The notes below the pieces were generated by a model that did no database searches, was not told where the DNA came from, and worked only from the letters and a program-made list of their open reading frames with translations. A stretch of 64,000 nt of DNA from Dugong dugon (taxonomy: Eukaryota > Chordata > Mammalia > Sirenia > Dugongidae). Shown here in pieces: positions 34,988 to 45,676 of the stretch. Numbering within the stretch: the stretch's first letter is position 1; the number at the start of each line of letters is the position of its first letter. The position numbers were made by a program, and so were the translations under genes. The stretch is from NCBI GenBank assembly GCA_030035585.1, contig CM057472.1, forward strand, positions 91,323,601 to 91,387,600, written 5' to 3'.

Positions 34988-37778
34988 TTTTTAACTGTAC
35001 TTCAGGTGAAGGTTTACAGAACAAATAGTTTCTCATGAAACAGTAGTACACATATTGTTTTATGACATTGGTTAACAACCCCAAGACATGTCAACCCTCT
35101 TCCTTCTTGACATTTTTTTTTTTGGTGAAAATATACATAGCCAAAGATACACCATTTCAAAAATTTCTACATGCACAGTTCAGTGACATCGACTACGCTC
35201 TTCCAGTTGTGCTGCTATTCTCACTTTAGATGAAGGTTTATAGAACAAAATAGTTTCTCATTAAACAGTTAGTACACATGCTGCCCTATGACAATGGTTA
35301 ACAATCTCACAACACATCAACACTATCCTTATTCAACCTTGGTTCCCTATCACCAGCTTTCCTGTCCCCTTCTGCCTTCTGGTCCTTGTCCCTGGACTGC
35401 TGTGCCTCATTAGTTTTATGGGGCTGTCCACTCCCCGGCTGAACGGTGAACCTCAGAAGTGACTTCACCACTGAGCTAAAAGGGTGTCTGGGGACCATAC
35501 TCCCGGGTTTCTCCAGTTTCCTTTAGGCCAGTAAATCTGGTCTTTTTTTGTGAGTTAGAATTTTATTCTACATCTTTATCCAGCTCTGTCCAGAACACTC
35601 TGTTGTGACTCCGGTCGGAGCAGTCAGTGGTGATATCCGGGCACCACTTAGCTGTACTGGACTCAGTCCGGGGGAGGCCTTGGTAGCTGTGGTCCTTTAG
35701 TCCTTCGAACTAATCTTTCCCTTGTACACTGTTCTCTTCTTTCTCCCTTGCTCCCAAAGGGATGGGAGCAGGGGAGTATCTTAGATGGCTGCTCACAGGC
35801 TTTTAAGACCTCAGACACTACTCACCAAGGTAGAATGTAGAACATTGCCTTTATAAACTGTGTTATGACAACTGAGCTAGATGTTCCCCAAGACCATGGT
35901 CCCCACAGCCCTCCACTGAGCAATTCAGTCCCTCAGGGAGTTTGGATGTGTCTATGGAGCTTCCATGACCTTTCCTTGTACAAGTTGTGCTGGTTTCCCC
36001 TGTATTGTGTACTGTCTCACCCTTCACCCAAGATACCATTTATCTGTTGCCTATTTAGTATTTCCCCGCCACCCCTCCCATCCCTGGTAACCAACAAAGA
36101 TTGTTACTTTTTGTGTGTGAACTTTTTCATGGGTTTTTACAATGGAGGTCTCATACAATATTTGTCCTTTTGTGATTGACTTATTTCACTCAGCATAATG
36201 TCCTCCAGTTTCATCCATGTTATGAGATGCTTCACAGACTCATCATTATTCTTTATCATTGCACAGTACTCCATTGTGTGTATGTACCATGGTTTGTTTA
36301 TCAATTCATCTGTTGATGGGCATCTAGGTTGTTTCCATCTTTTTGCTATCGTGAACAATGCAGCCATGAACATAGGGGTGCATATGTCTATTCGAGTGAC
36401 AACTCTTATTTCTCTAGGATATATTCCTAGGAGTGGGATTGCTTGATCGTATAGTATGTCTGTTTCTAGCTTTCTAAGGACGCGCCATATCATTTTCCAG
36501 AATGGTTGTATCATTTTGCATTCCCACCAGCAGTACACAAGAGTTCTGATCTCCCCGCAGCCCCTCCAACATTTGCTGTTTCAGTGTTTTTGATTCGTGT
36601 CAGTAATGCCAGGGTGAAATGATATCTCATTGTGGTTTTAATTTGCATTTCTCTAATGGCTACTGATCACGAGCATTTCTCCATGTATCTGTTGGCCTCT
36701 TGAATGTCTTCTTTGGTGAAGTGTCTGTTCATTTCCTTTGCCCATTTTTTAATAGGATTATTTGTCTTTCTGTTGTAGAGGTGCTGGATTTTCTTGTAGA
36801 TTATGGAGATTAGAGCTTTGTCTGACTTGTACCATCCAAAATTTTTTCCCAGTCTCTAGTTCTCTTTTTACTCTTTTGGTGAAGTCTTTTGAAGAGCATA
36901 GGTGTTTGATTTTTAGAAGATCCCAGTTATCTACCTTATCTTCTGGGATTTGTGTGTTGCTGGTTATGGTTTGTATCCTGTTAATGCCGTGTATTAAGGC
37001 TTGAAGTGTTGGTCCTATTTTTTCTTCTATGAACTTTATAGTTTTTGACTTTATATTCAGGTCTTTGATCCATTTTGAATTAGTTTTTGTATATGGCATG
37101 AGGTATAGGTTCTGTTTCATTTTTTTGCAGATGGATAACCAGTTTTGCCAGCACTGTTTGTTAAAAAGACTGTCTTTTCCCCATGTCATAGACTTTGGGC
37201 CCTTGTAAAAGATCAGGTGACTGTAGGTGGATGGATTTACATCTGGGTTCTCAATTCTGTTCCATTGGTCAATGTATCTGTTGTTGTACAAGTACCAGGT
37301 TGTTTTGACTACTGTAGCTGTATAGTAGGTTCTGAAGTCAGGTAGTGTGAGTCCTCCAACTTTATTCTTCTTCTTCAGTAGAGCTTTACTTAATCAGAGA
37401 AGGCTGAGTGGGGGTGAAGAAGGGTGGCGGGTGAGAGAGCGTATATCGCAAATTACCAGTTGTTCTGTCTCCCACTTGAAGCTCCGTGAAGCTGCTTTCT
37501 CATACCCCCTGTTTGCTGGTCTTTGATAGGAGTCCAAGATGGTGGATCCACGCTGCGTTAGCTGGTAGGGGACCTCTGCATGAATCTTTCCTCACTCTCC
37601 ATCTTCTGTCATTTTTCTCACTCCATTTGGTGCTTGGCTGAGTTCTTTATCTGTTCATTTGATGTTTTAGGGTTTCAGGATTGCTGTTTTCTCTTTTTGG
37701 CTTAGTTTTTAGGATCTTTGCTGTGGAGGGATGGCGTGGTGCTTCTGCCTAGAGTGCCATTTTGCCAGAAGTCTCTTG
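34988..37778 (-). mobile_element. Internally deleted L1, antisense, with target duplication
   Basis: Flanked by a 14-bp perfect direct repeat ccaatctgtcttct (34974-34987 and 37779-37792). On the minus strand it starts with the L1 5' end (ttctggcaaaatggcactctagg near 37773-37750), runs about 385 bases of 5' UTR, jumps at about 37393 into the last third of ORF2, then continues to the 3' UTR ending at 34988. ORF1 and most of ORF2 are absent. It has no RTE leader, unlike its relatives at 41034 and 52641. Confidence 0.88.
36137..37393 (-). pseudogene. L1 ORF2 C-terminal remnant
   Basis: Frame 37291-36758 (177 codons, containing [21 protein letters not shown]-like text) is the ORF2 region after the polymerase domain. 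Frame 36538-36137 (133 codons) holds the cysteine-rich end ([22 protein letters not shown]) and the natural stop at 36137. A frameshift lies between them. The L1 at 57550-59197 aligns throughout. The endonuclease and reverse transcriptase domains are absent, so the product could not copy RNA. Confidence 0.87.
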
Positions 37779-38574
37779 CCAATCTGTCTTCTAATAGTAA
37801 AATTTAATCCATTCACATTTATTGCTCTAATTTATATATTTGCTCTTTAATTTACCATCTTGTTTTTTCTCAATATTGTGTATTTTTCTATTTTTCCTAC
37901 TTCCTTAAATTTATTCAATATAGATAATATTTTCATTTCTCTCTGTTTTTCCCTGTAATAATTTTAATTTTTATTATAATGACCAGTTTTTAAATAATGT
38001 ATTTTTGTCTTACTCTCAAAGTCAAACTGAAACCCTATCAGGTCTTCTGGTTAAATATAGTATTTTGGCTAAAGAATTTACTTTAACTTCCTGCATTTGT
38101 CCATGAATATACATACTGAAAGTGATCTATGCCACAAAAAAAAAAAAAAAGAAAAAAGAAAAAAGAAAAAAAGGGATTGTAGAATATTTGAGGAATGCCC
38201 ACTATGCATAAGTATAATATGGCTTCAAAAAAATCTATCCATGTATGCTCTGTCAACAGTGTGACTCAGGAAATAGACTGCTTGGAAAAGGAGTAGGGGA
38301 AACATTGTGTACCTCCATGCCTGACTGACATAAAACCTCAGACCATGAACCATCCGGAAAATTAGATGGCCATACATTGAAAATGAGGGAAAATGTGAGA
38401 GACATAGAAAGAGAAAGAATGACGTGCCAACATACTTATAAGTGTTGTTCCTCTGGATGAGAAAGAACAGGTAAAAAAGAAACTATCATTTACAATATAA
38501 AACAATCTACCAATAGGGCAAAAACACAATCATCTGTAGCTGAATAAACACTCATATATTGGTAATGGCAGGGC

Positions 38575-38868
38575 TTTTTCGTATCAGGGCTCGTGTTTTA
38601 GCACTATATCAGACAATGTTCTATTGTGATGCATATGGTTTTCATTGGCTAATTCTCAGAAGTAGATTACCAGGCCTGTTTTGGTAGTCTATCTTAGTTT
38701 GGAAACTCCACTGAAACCTGTTCGGCATCTTAGCAACACATACGCCTCCACTGACAGATGGGTCATGGCTGTACTTAAGGTGCATTGGCTGGAAATCAAA
38801 CCTAGTTATCTCTCATGGAAGGCAAGAATTCTACCACTGAAGTGCCAATGCCCTCCCTACATCTTCCT
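38575..38868 (-). mobile_element. tRNA-Gly-derived SINE with RTE 5'-like body
   Basis: The minus strand starts at 38868 with a tRNA-Gly-like head (ggcattggcacttcagtggtagaattcttgcc; B box ggtttgatttcc near 38805), then ccaatgcacc. From about 38762 the body (ccatctgtcagtggagg, caggtttcagtggag, aactaagatagacta, gaacattgtctgatatagtgct) matches the RTE 5' region at 8400-8620, with one gap of about 40 bases. The head is too degraded to fold as a working tRNA. It is not the AfroSINE family. Confidence 0.8.
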
Positions 38869-39865
38869 TATCTCCCCATAATTCCAATTCTATTTTATAT
38901 ACTGCTTTTTTGTTAAAGCATTATTATCTTTCCTCCCCTATTAGCCTTCTCCCAAACCACAGTATGGCCAGATCACCAGATTCTTTACACCTCTTCCTTC
39001 AAACTTCAAGTAGAATCCCACTTCATCTTTCAAATAGTCAATGGTTTGTTAAGACACAGAGAAATGTCGCTATGTTTATATCACTCTTTCTTCCTCTTAT
39101 GCCACTTTCTTCCTAAAATAGCTAACTATGCATGTACTTCAACTCCCTTTCACTCAACACTTTGCAAAATAGACTGATTTCACTATTCATATATAATGTA
39201 AAGAGTTTATTTTATGTTACTGTTCAGTGTTTTCACAGTTGTCTGAATGGCGTCATCTGTCTGTCCACACAAACAAACAGCCATGTAGCATTATGGCTTA
39301 TTTCCAATGACATTTGGACTCAGAGAAAATGTGAAAACAAGGCTGCAGAAAGTTTAAACCATATATTCAAAGATAAAGAAGATTGATGTTTATACTTGTT
39401 ACCTGACTATTACCAGCATATGTTGGTCCCTCCTTTGTGTGGTGTTAGTAATTTTATAGGAAGTAGAAGATGCAGCCTCGGACTTTTGGGAGTTAACAGA
39501 ATAAGTGAGTGTGCAACACCAGAAATAGACACTATACAGAAGCAATTGCAGGGAACTGGGATTTGCTGGGATGAGTAGGCATGTATTATCCACTGCCAGA
39601 GGGATCTGAGGAGTTTTTAGATTGCACAATTATTTCTGCTTGGGGGAGGAAGACAGGTGCTGAAACTTGGTGCCAGCATGAATAACTACGTTTCCCTAAA
39701 TTTCCCAATTTTCGTCAGTAGACTGAAGATGCTAATGCTTTCTTTGTCCAGGATTATTGTGAATTAGTGTTAAAAAATTTGATGTATGATATATAGAGTA
39801 GTTGCTGAGTATACGTCATTTGGTTTTATGGGGCTGTTAGAGTGAACAGATGAGAGACTATGAAA
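38869..39865. other. Unassigned sequence
   Basis: No gene is recognised. Short overlapping frames at 38910-39578 look fortuitous. 38930-39130 has C/T-rich text resembling an L2 3' UTR, but the match is weak. Confidence 0.35.
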
Positions 39866-41029
39866 TGGAGAAAAACAAAAAGGCAAGAGGAAGAAAAAAA
39901 AAAAAGAAAAGAAAAGAATGAATAAATAAATAAAAATCAGAAAGGGAAAAGAATAGCAAAGTTCCCAGGGACCCCACCGGTACGGCTATGAGGTCTGGGG
40001 AAGTTGTTCTCAGATGTTGCAGTATAGCCTGGCTAGAAGGCGTAGAGGTATACAACGCCAGGTATTCAGGGAACAGAAAGAGAAGGAAGATATAGAGAGA
40101 TGAGAAACTGAGTAATGAAGAAAGACAAAAAGGGAAAACCAGGAAAAAGAAAATGAAACAATTTAAAAAAAAAAAATAACAAGAAAAGTCCCCAAAAAAA
40201 CAGAAAGGAAAAAAAACAACAAAGAAAGAAATGCCCTCAGGGATCCCTCTGCACATTTGTGCAAGCTGAGGGGGTAGATTCGAAGCCACACAGCATCGCC
40301 TGGCCAGAACGGGCTCCCAACTCAAGAAAAGGAAAAGAAAACAAACAAACAATTCGAAACAAATGAACAAAAGCCCCGGGATCCCACCAGCGCAGCAACC
40401 CAGACTGGGAAGCAGTTCCACTCTTGAACGGAGCTCTGCAACCCCTCAGGAAGAAGCAAAGCTGGCACACAGAGCCAGGTATTTGAGCAAAAGGAGGGGG
40501 AGGTGTTGAGAGGTAAGGAAGAAATCAAAAGAAGTAGAAAAAAGCAACACCAGCTTCCAAAAAATGGCACTCAGAGAGACAGCCCATTTGGGTGGGTGGA
40601 ATCCAAGCAGCCGGTGCTTCCTGGACAGGAGATTGTGGCAGCAGGAAGCAGAGGAGGCCGAGTGGGGGTAAAGTAGGGTCGGGGGTGGGAAAGCATATAT
40701 CGCAAATTACCGGTTGTTTTGTCTCCCGCTGGAAGCTCCATGAAGCTGCTTTCTCGTACCATCTCTTTGCTGGTCTCCGATAGGAGTCCAAGATGGCAGA
40801 TCCGTGCTGCGTTAGCTGATAGGGGACCTCTGCATGAATCTCTCCTCGCTCTCCGTTCTCTGTCAGTTTTCTCACTCCATTTGGTGCTTGGCTGAGTTCT
40901 TTATCTGTTCATTTGATGTTTTAGGGTTTCAGGATTGTTGTTTTCTCTGTTCAGCTTAGTTTTTTTGATTTTTGCTGTGGAGGGACAGCGTGGTGCTTCT
41001 GCCTAGAGTGCCATTTTGCCGGAAGTCCC
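39866..41029 (-). mobile_element. L1 5' UTR, antisense, truncated at its 3' side
   Basis: The minus strand begins at 41029 (gacttccggcaaaatggcactctaggcag) and runs through the whole 5' UTR as in the L1 at 52762, including the GC-rich part (40400-40860) and the pyrimidine tract (A/G-rich on plus, 39870-40230). It stops at about 39866 without ORF1. Loss of the 3' part is unusual for a LINE insertion, so a later deletion or rearrangement is likely. The open frames here come from low-complexity coding and are not genes. Confidence 0.87.
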
Positions 41030-41033
41030 GTTG

Positions 41034-41161
41034 TTTGATTTCTTGACTGCTGCTTCCATTGGCATTGATTATGGATCCAAGTAAAATGAAATCCTTGACA
41101 ACTTCAATCCCTTCTCCGTTTATCATGATGTTGCTTATGGGTTCAGTTGTGCTTTTCAATT
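41034..41161 (-). mobile_element. RTE-derived leader fused upstream of the L1 5' end
   Basis: On the minus strand this reads cacaactgaacccataagcaac through aaggatttcattttacttgg to caagaaatcaaac, a 125-base piece of the RTE thumb coding region. It is directly followed by the L1 5' end. The same junction occurs at 52757-52762. The RTE frame stays open across the junction (minus frame 41183-40956). Confidence 0.88.
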
Positions 41162-41180
41162 CATCAGTAGATTTTATCGG

Positions 41181-41720
41181 CATCTTAGGCTGGGTTCTCT
41201 AGAGAAGCAAAATCATTGAAGCATCTCTGAGATTTATATCAATGAAGTGGCTCTTGCGGTTCTAGAGATTATAAAGTTCCAAGTCTGTGGGTCAGGCTGA
41301 AGGTTTCTCATGACCCATGTAGCTTCAGAGGGTAGTGAGTTCAAGATTGGCAGGTCAGACAACAGGCCTATGGCTCACAGAATGCAGGGGTTGACAAATC
41401 CCGAGTTTAGCAAGTTAGCGGCTAGCTGAAGTTCCAAGAACTGCAGGTCAGATGATCAGGATCTAGCTGCAGGATTCAGAGTGAGCAAAAGCCTGCAAGC
41501 CTTCCCAGAAAGTCTACCTATGTTGGTTACAGGCCACACCCCCCAAGGAATCTCCCTTTCAACTGATTGACTACTCACAGCAGATATCATCTTGGAGGTA
41601 ATCACACTATACCAGATCTCATCATGGAAGTGATTACATAATTATACAACTGCCAAACTATAACTGCCTAACTGCTGAGAATCACGTCTCAGTCAAATTG
41701 ACACACAACCTTAACAATCA
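41181..41720 (-). mobile_element. LTR-type repeat, family uncertain, copy 1
   Basis: The run tcttaggctgggttctctagagaagc to ccttaacaatca aligns along its length with 60912-61373. The shared blocks are gtgggtcaggc, ccccaaggaa, tccctttcaactgattg, ctgagaatca and ttgacacac/taacc. The ends in the other copy have TG..CA form. No coding region. I recall similar LTR text in eutherian genomes, read in reverse, but cannot name it. Confidence 0.62.
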
Positions 41721-41898
41721 CTACTGAAGTGTCAGAAAATTCTGCTGTTACAAAAGAAAATTCTTACTCTATTAACTATAAAGTGCACTAGGTTAGTCTT
41801 AGAAGTCTCTAAACCAAATCCTAAATGGATGAAACTATATCCTCTGTGATCAGTAAATCAGCTGTCATATAATGGTGATCACAGTGAGTTTCCACTAC

Positions 41899-42346
41899 TC
41901 ATCTGCCAGTTAGTCACACTGTGGTGGTTTGTTGCTGTGATGCTGGAAGCTATGCTACCAGTATTTTACATACTAACAGGTCGCCCATGGTGGACAGCGT
42001 TCAGTGGAGAATTGATGCCTTCAAACTATGGAGGTGGCGAAGAATATTGAATATACCATGGACTACCAGAAGAATGAAGTCTGTCATGGAAGAAGTACAG
42101 CCAGAGCGCTCCTTGGAAGTGACGATGGTGAGACTTCATTTTACCTACTTTGGACATGTTATCAGCAGGGACCGTCATGCTTGGTAAGGTAGAAGGTGGG
42201 CGAGATGGATTGACATGACACAGTGGCTGTAACAGTAGGCTCAAACATAGCAACGATTGTAAGGATGGTGCAGAACTGGGCAGAGTTTCGTTCTGTTGTA
42301 GGCAGGGTCTCTATGGGTCAGAACTGACTCAACAGCACGTAACAAC
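41899..42346 (+). mobile_element. Internally deleted RTE, 5' region joined to 3' end
   Basis: 41899-42007 is the RTE 5' region (gtcacactgtggtgg, ccagtattttacata, cgcccatggtggacagcg). At about 42008 it jumps to the C-terminal coding end (aattgatgccttcaaactatgg) and runs to the 3' end (cagcacgtaacaacta). It has the same general architecture as 30467-30899, but its junction is in a different place. Confidence 0.86.
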
Positions 42347-42347
42347 T

Positions 42348-44992
42348 ACAGCATGGCCTGCTATGCCAGACATGACAAACTGAAGAGGAACAGTGTCACA
42401 TACATTGTCAAAAAGAACATTTCAAGATCTATCCTGAAGTACAATGCCGTCAGTGTTAGGATAATATCCACACATCTACAAGTAAGAACAGTTAATATGA
42501 TTATTATTCAAATTTACACACCAACACTAAAGATAAAGATGAAGAAATTGAAGATTTTTACCAACTTCTGCAGTCTGAAATTGAACAAACATGCATTCGT
42601 GATGCATTTATAATTACTGATGATTGGAATGTGAAGGTTGGAAACAAAAAAACAAGAATGGTAGTTGAAAAATATGGCCTTGGTGATAAAAGCAATGCCA
42701 GACATCACATGATAGAATTGTGCAAACCAATGACTTTTTCATTGTAAATACCTTTTTTCAACAACATAAGTGGCTACTATACACGTGGACCTCACAGGAT
42801 GGAATACACAGGAATCAAAACCACTCCATCTGTGGAAAGACACAATGGAAAAGCTCAATATCATCAGTCAGAACAAGGCCAGGGGCTGACTGCAGAACAG
42901 ACCGTCAATTGCTCATATGCAAGCTTAATTTGAAGCTGAGGAAAGTAGGAGAAATTCCACAAGAGGCAAAATACGACCTTGAATATATCCCACTTGAATT
43001 TACAGACTATCTCAAGAATAGATTTGACGAACTGAACACTAATGTGTTAAGATTGTTGTGGAATTACATCAAAGATATCATGCATGAAGAAAGCAAGGGG
43101 TCATTAAAAAGACAGGCAAGAAAGAAAATACCAAAAAGGATGTCAGAAGAGACTCTGAAACTTTCTCTTGAAAGTCGTGTAGCTAAAGTGAAAGGAAAAA
43201 ATGATGAAGTAAAAGAGCTGAACAGAAGATTTCAAAGGGCGGCTCAAGAAGTCAAAGTAAAATATTATAATGATATGCAAAGACCTGGAGTTAGAAAACC
43301 AAAAGGAAGAACACACTCAGTTTTTCTCAAGCTGAAAGAACTGAAGAAAAAATTCAAGCCTCGACTTGCAATATTGAAAGATTATACAGGGAAAATATTA
43401 AATGACTCAAGAAGCATCAAAAGAAGATGGAAGGAATACATAGAGCCATTGTACCTAAAAGAATTGGTTGATATTCAGCCATTTCAGTAGGTAGCTTATG
43501 ATCAAGAACCAGTGGTACCGAAGGAAGAAGTCTGTGCTGCACTTAAGGCATTGGCAAAAAGCAAGGCTTCAGGAATAGATGAAATGCTAATGCAGATGTT
43601 TCCACAAATAGATGCAGCCCTGGAAAAGCTCACATGTCTATGCCAAGAAATATGGAAGAAACTTGGCCAACTGACTGGAAGAGATCCGTATTTGTGCCCA
43701 TACTAAAGAAACATGATCCAACAGAATGTGGAAATTATCAAAAAAAAAAAAAAAGTCATTAATACTACACGCAAGTAAAATTTTGGTGAAGATCATTCAA
43801 AAGAGGTTGCAGCAGTACATCAATAGGGAACTGCCAGATTCAGAAGAGTATGTGGAATATCACTGGTAATGTCAGATGGATTATAGCTGAAAGCACAGAA
43901 TATCAGAAAGATATTTACCTCTGTTTTATTGACTATGTAAAGAATTTGACTGTGTGGATCATAACTAACTATGGATAACATTAGGAATAATGGGAATTCC
44001 AGAACACTTAATTATGCTCATGAGGAACCTGTATAAAGAGCAAGAGGCAGTCTTTTGAAGAGAACAAGGAGATGCATCATGGTTTAAAGTCATGAAAGTT
44101 GTGCATTAGAGTTGCATCCTTTCACCGTACTTATTCAATCTGTGTGCTGAGCAAACAATCCAAGAAGCTGGACTATATGAAAGAAAATGTGACATCAGGA
44201 TTGGTGGAAGACTCATTAACAAACTGTGATGTACAGATGACACAATCTTGCTTGCTGAAAGTGAAGAGGATCTGAAGCACTTACTGATGAAGATCAAAGA
44301 CTACAGCCTTCAGTATGGCTTACACTTCAACAAAAATAAAACAAAAACCTCACAACTGGACAAATAAGCAATATTATGATAGATGGAGAAAAGATTAAAG
44401 TTGTTAAGGATTTCCTTTTACTTGGATCCACAATCAATGCCCATGGAAGCAGCAGTCAAGAAATCAAATGACATATTGCATTAGGCAAATCTGCTGCAAA
44501 AGACCTCTTTGAAGTGTTAAAAAGCAAAGATGTCACTTTAAGGACTAAGGTGTGCCTGACCCGAGCCATGATGTTTTCAATCACCTTATACGAATATGAA
44601 AGTTGGACAATAAATAAGGAAGACCGAAGGAGAATTTTTGCCTTTGAATTGTGGTGTTGGCCAAGAGTATTGGATATACAATGGACTCCCAGAAGAACAA
44701 ACAAATATGTCTTGGATGAAGTACAGCCTGAACGCTCCTTAGAAGTAAGAATGGTGAGACTTATTTCATGTACCTTGGACACATTATAAGGAGGGACCAG
44801 TTCCTGGAGAGAGACATCGTACTTGGTAAAGTAGAATGTCAGCAAAAAATAGGAAGGCCCTTGACGAGATGGATTCACACAGTGGCTGCAACAATGAGAT
44901 TGTGACGATGGCTCAGGACCAGCAGTTTTTCATTCTGTTGAACATAGGGTAGCTATCAGCTGGAATGAACTCGATGGCACCTAACAACAACA
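42348..44992 (+). mobile_element. RTE LINE, third long copy
   Basis: Begins within the endonuclease (catggcctgctatgccagac) immediately after the deleted RTE, and ends at gatggcacctaacaacaacaac. It covers endonuclease, linker, RT and C-terminus in the family order. It lies head to tail with the element before it, so either one insertion targeted the aac-rich tail of the other or a larger element was rearranged. Confidence 0.93.
42353..44935 (+). pseudogene. Broken RTE endonuclease/reverse transcriptase ORF, third copy
   Basis: It contains the longest RTE frame in the window, 42720-43490 (256 codons), which spans the endonuclease end and the basic linker. In it the conserved site reads GADCRTDRQLL. 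The His of the expected Asp-His pair is Arg, so the endonuclease is dead. In the RT palm the YADD codons are changed to tgtacagatgac (44230-44241, Cys-Thr-Asp-Asp), just after a stop. Further pieces are 43512-43706 (RT fingers) and 44514-44789 (C-terminus with ELWCWPRVLDIQWTP). An A-run at about 43739-43753 interrupts the frame. Confidence 0.88.
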
Positions 44993-45461
44993 ACATTCTC
45001 TCCTCAATTCTCTGCAATTGGGCTTTTACCGTACTACATCATGAAACGTGCTTAATGTCACTTTGAACAAAAACTTGTCAAAATAAACTGTAGCCGCATC
45101 CTACTGAACTCTCGTCAGAATTTTACACTGTAGGACAATCGACTCCACCTTGTGAAACATGTCTTTGAGCCCTCCATGACTCTGTACACTTCTTCTAAAT
45201 AATTTTTCAGGCTCCTATTCTACCTGATCTCTAAATATTTCAGTGATTCTGGTATCTGTTCCGAATCCTCTTCTTATTTCACAGACCCTGTTCATGAAAT
45301 TTTATCCAGGTCCATGGTTTGAAGACCATCTCTAGGTTGATAAGTCTCCAATTTATATCTCTAGCCCTTATCTCTTCCTTCAGCTCTAGACACACATAAC
45401 TAAGTTTTTGATATCTCTACTTAGAATTAAAATGATCTCAAACTTAACATGTCTGAAAGGA

Positions 45462-45640
45462 AGATGAGAATGGTTGCACAACTTGGAGAATGTAATCAAT
45501 GTAACTAAACAGTACATGTAGAAACTGTTTAATTGGTGCATGTTTTGCTGCAAATATTCTCAACAACAAAATAAATACTACTGAGGAAAAAGTAAAGGTG
45601 TTTACCCTTTAAAGTTAAAAAACAAACAAACAAAAAACAG
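45462..45640 (+). mobile_element. L1 3' end fragment nested in L2
   Basis: The text gagaatggttgcacaacttggagaatgtaatcaatgtaactaaacagtacatgtagaaactg, ttaattggtgcatgtttt, ttctcaacaacaaaataaa resembles the L1 3' UTR at 60125-60230. It is followed by an A-rich tail, and the L2 text resumes after it. Confidence 0.6.
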
Positions 45641-45676
45641 AACTCTTGATTTCCAAACCCTCTTCTCATCTAATTT

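Larger units (their letters stand above)
33285..38100 (-). mobile_element. Old L1 (L1M type), antisense, host of two nested insertions
   Basis: Three pieces read in order as one old antisense L1: 33285-33417 (agacatttggattatttccag), 34483-34987 (ttaccttccagaatttatacaatttattctaccacc and downstream T-rich ORF2 text), and 37779-38100 (aatctgtcttct then taatccattcacatttattgc). The last join recreates the L1 ORF2 antisense order across the younger L1 insertion. No usable frame remains. Confidence 0.62.

Noticed and set aside
37380-37400. Splice junction making the deleted L1
   Set aside because: The text following the break in the intact L1 5' UTR is not GT and no clear AG acceptor precedes the ORF2 side. 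It is kept only as an alternative.
38780-38868. Possible tRNA-Gly gene on the minus strand
   Set aside because: The stems are mismatched and the sequence runs straight into a SINE body, so it is a SINE head.
39858-40421. 187-codon frame rich in Phe and Leu, resembling a membrane protein
   Set aside because: It lies in the pyrimidine tract of an antisense L1 5' UTR. The hydrophobic residues come from T-rich codons. The L1 at 53717-54340 gives the same kind of frame.
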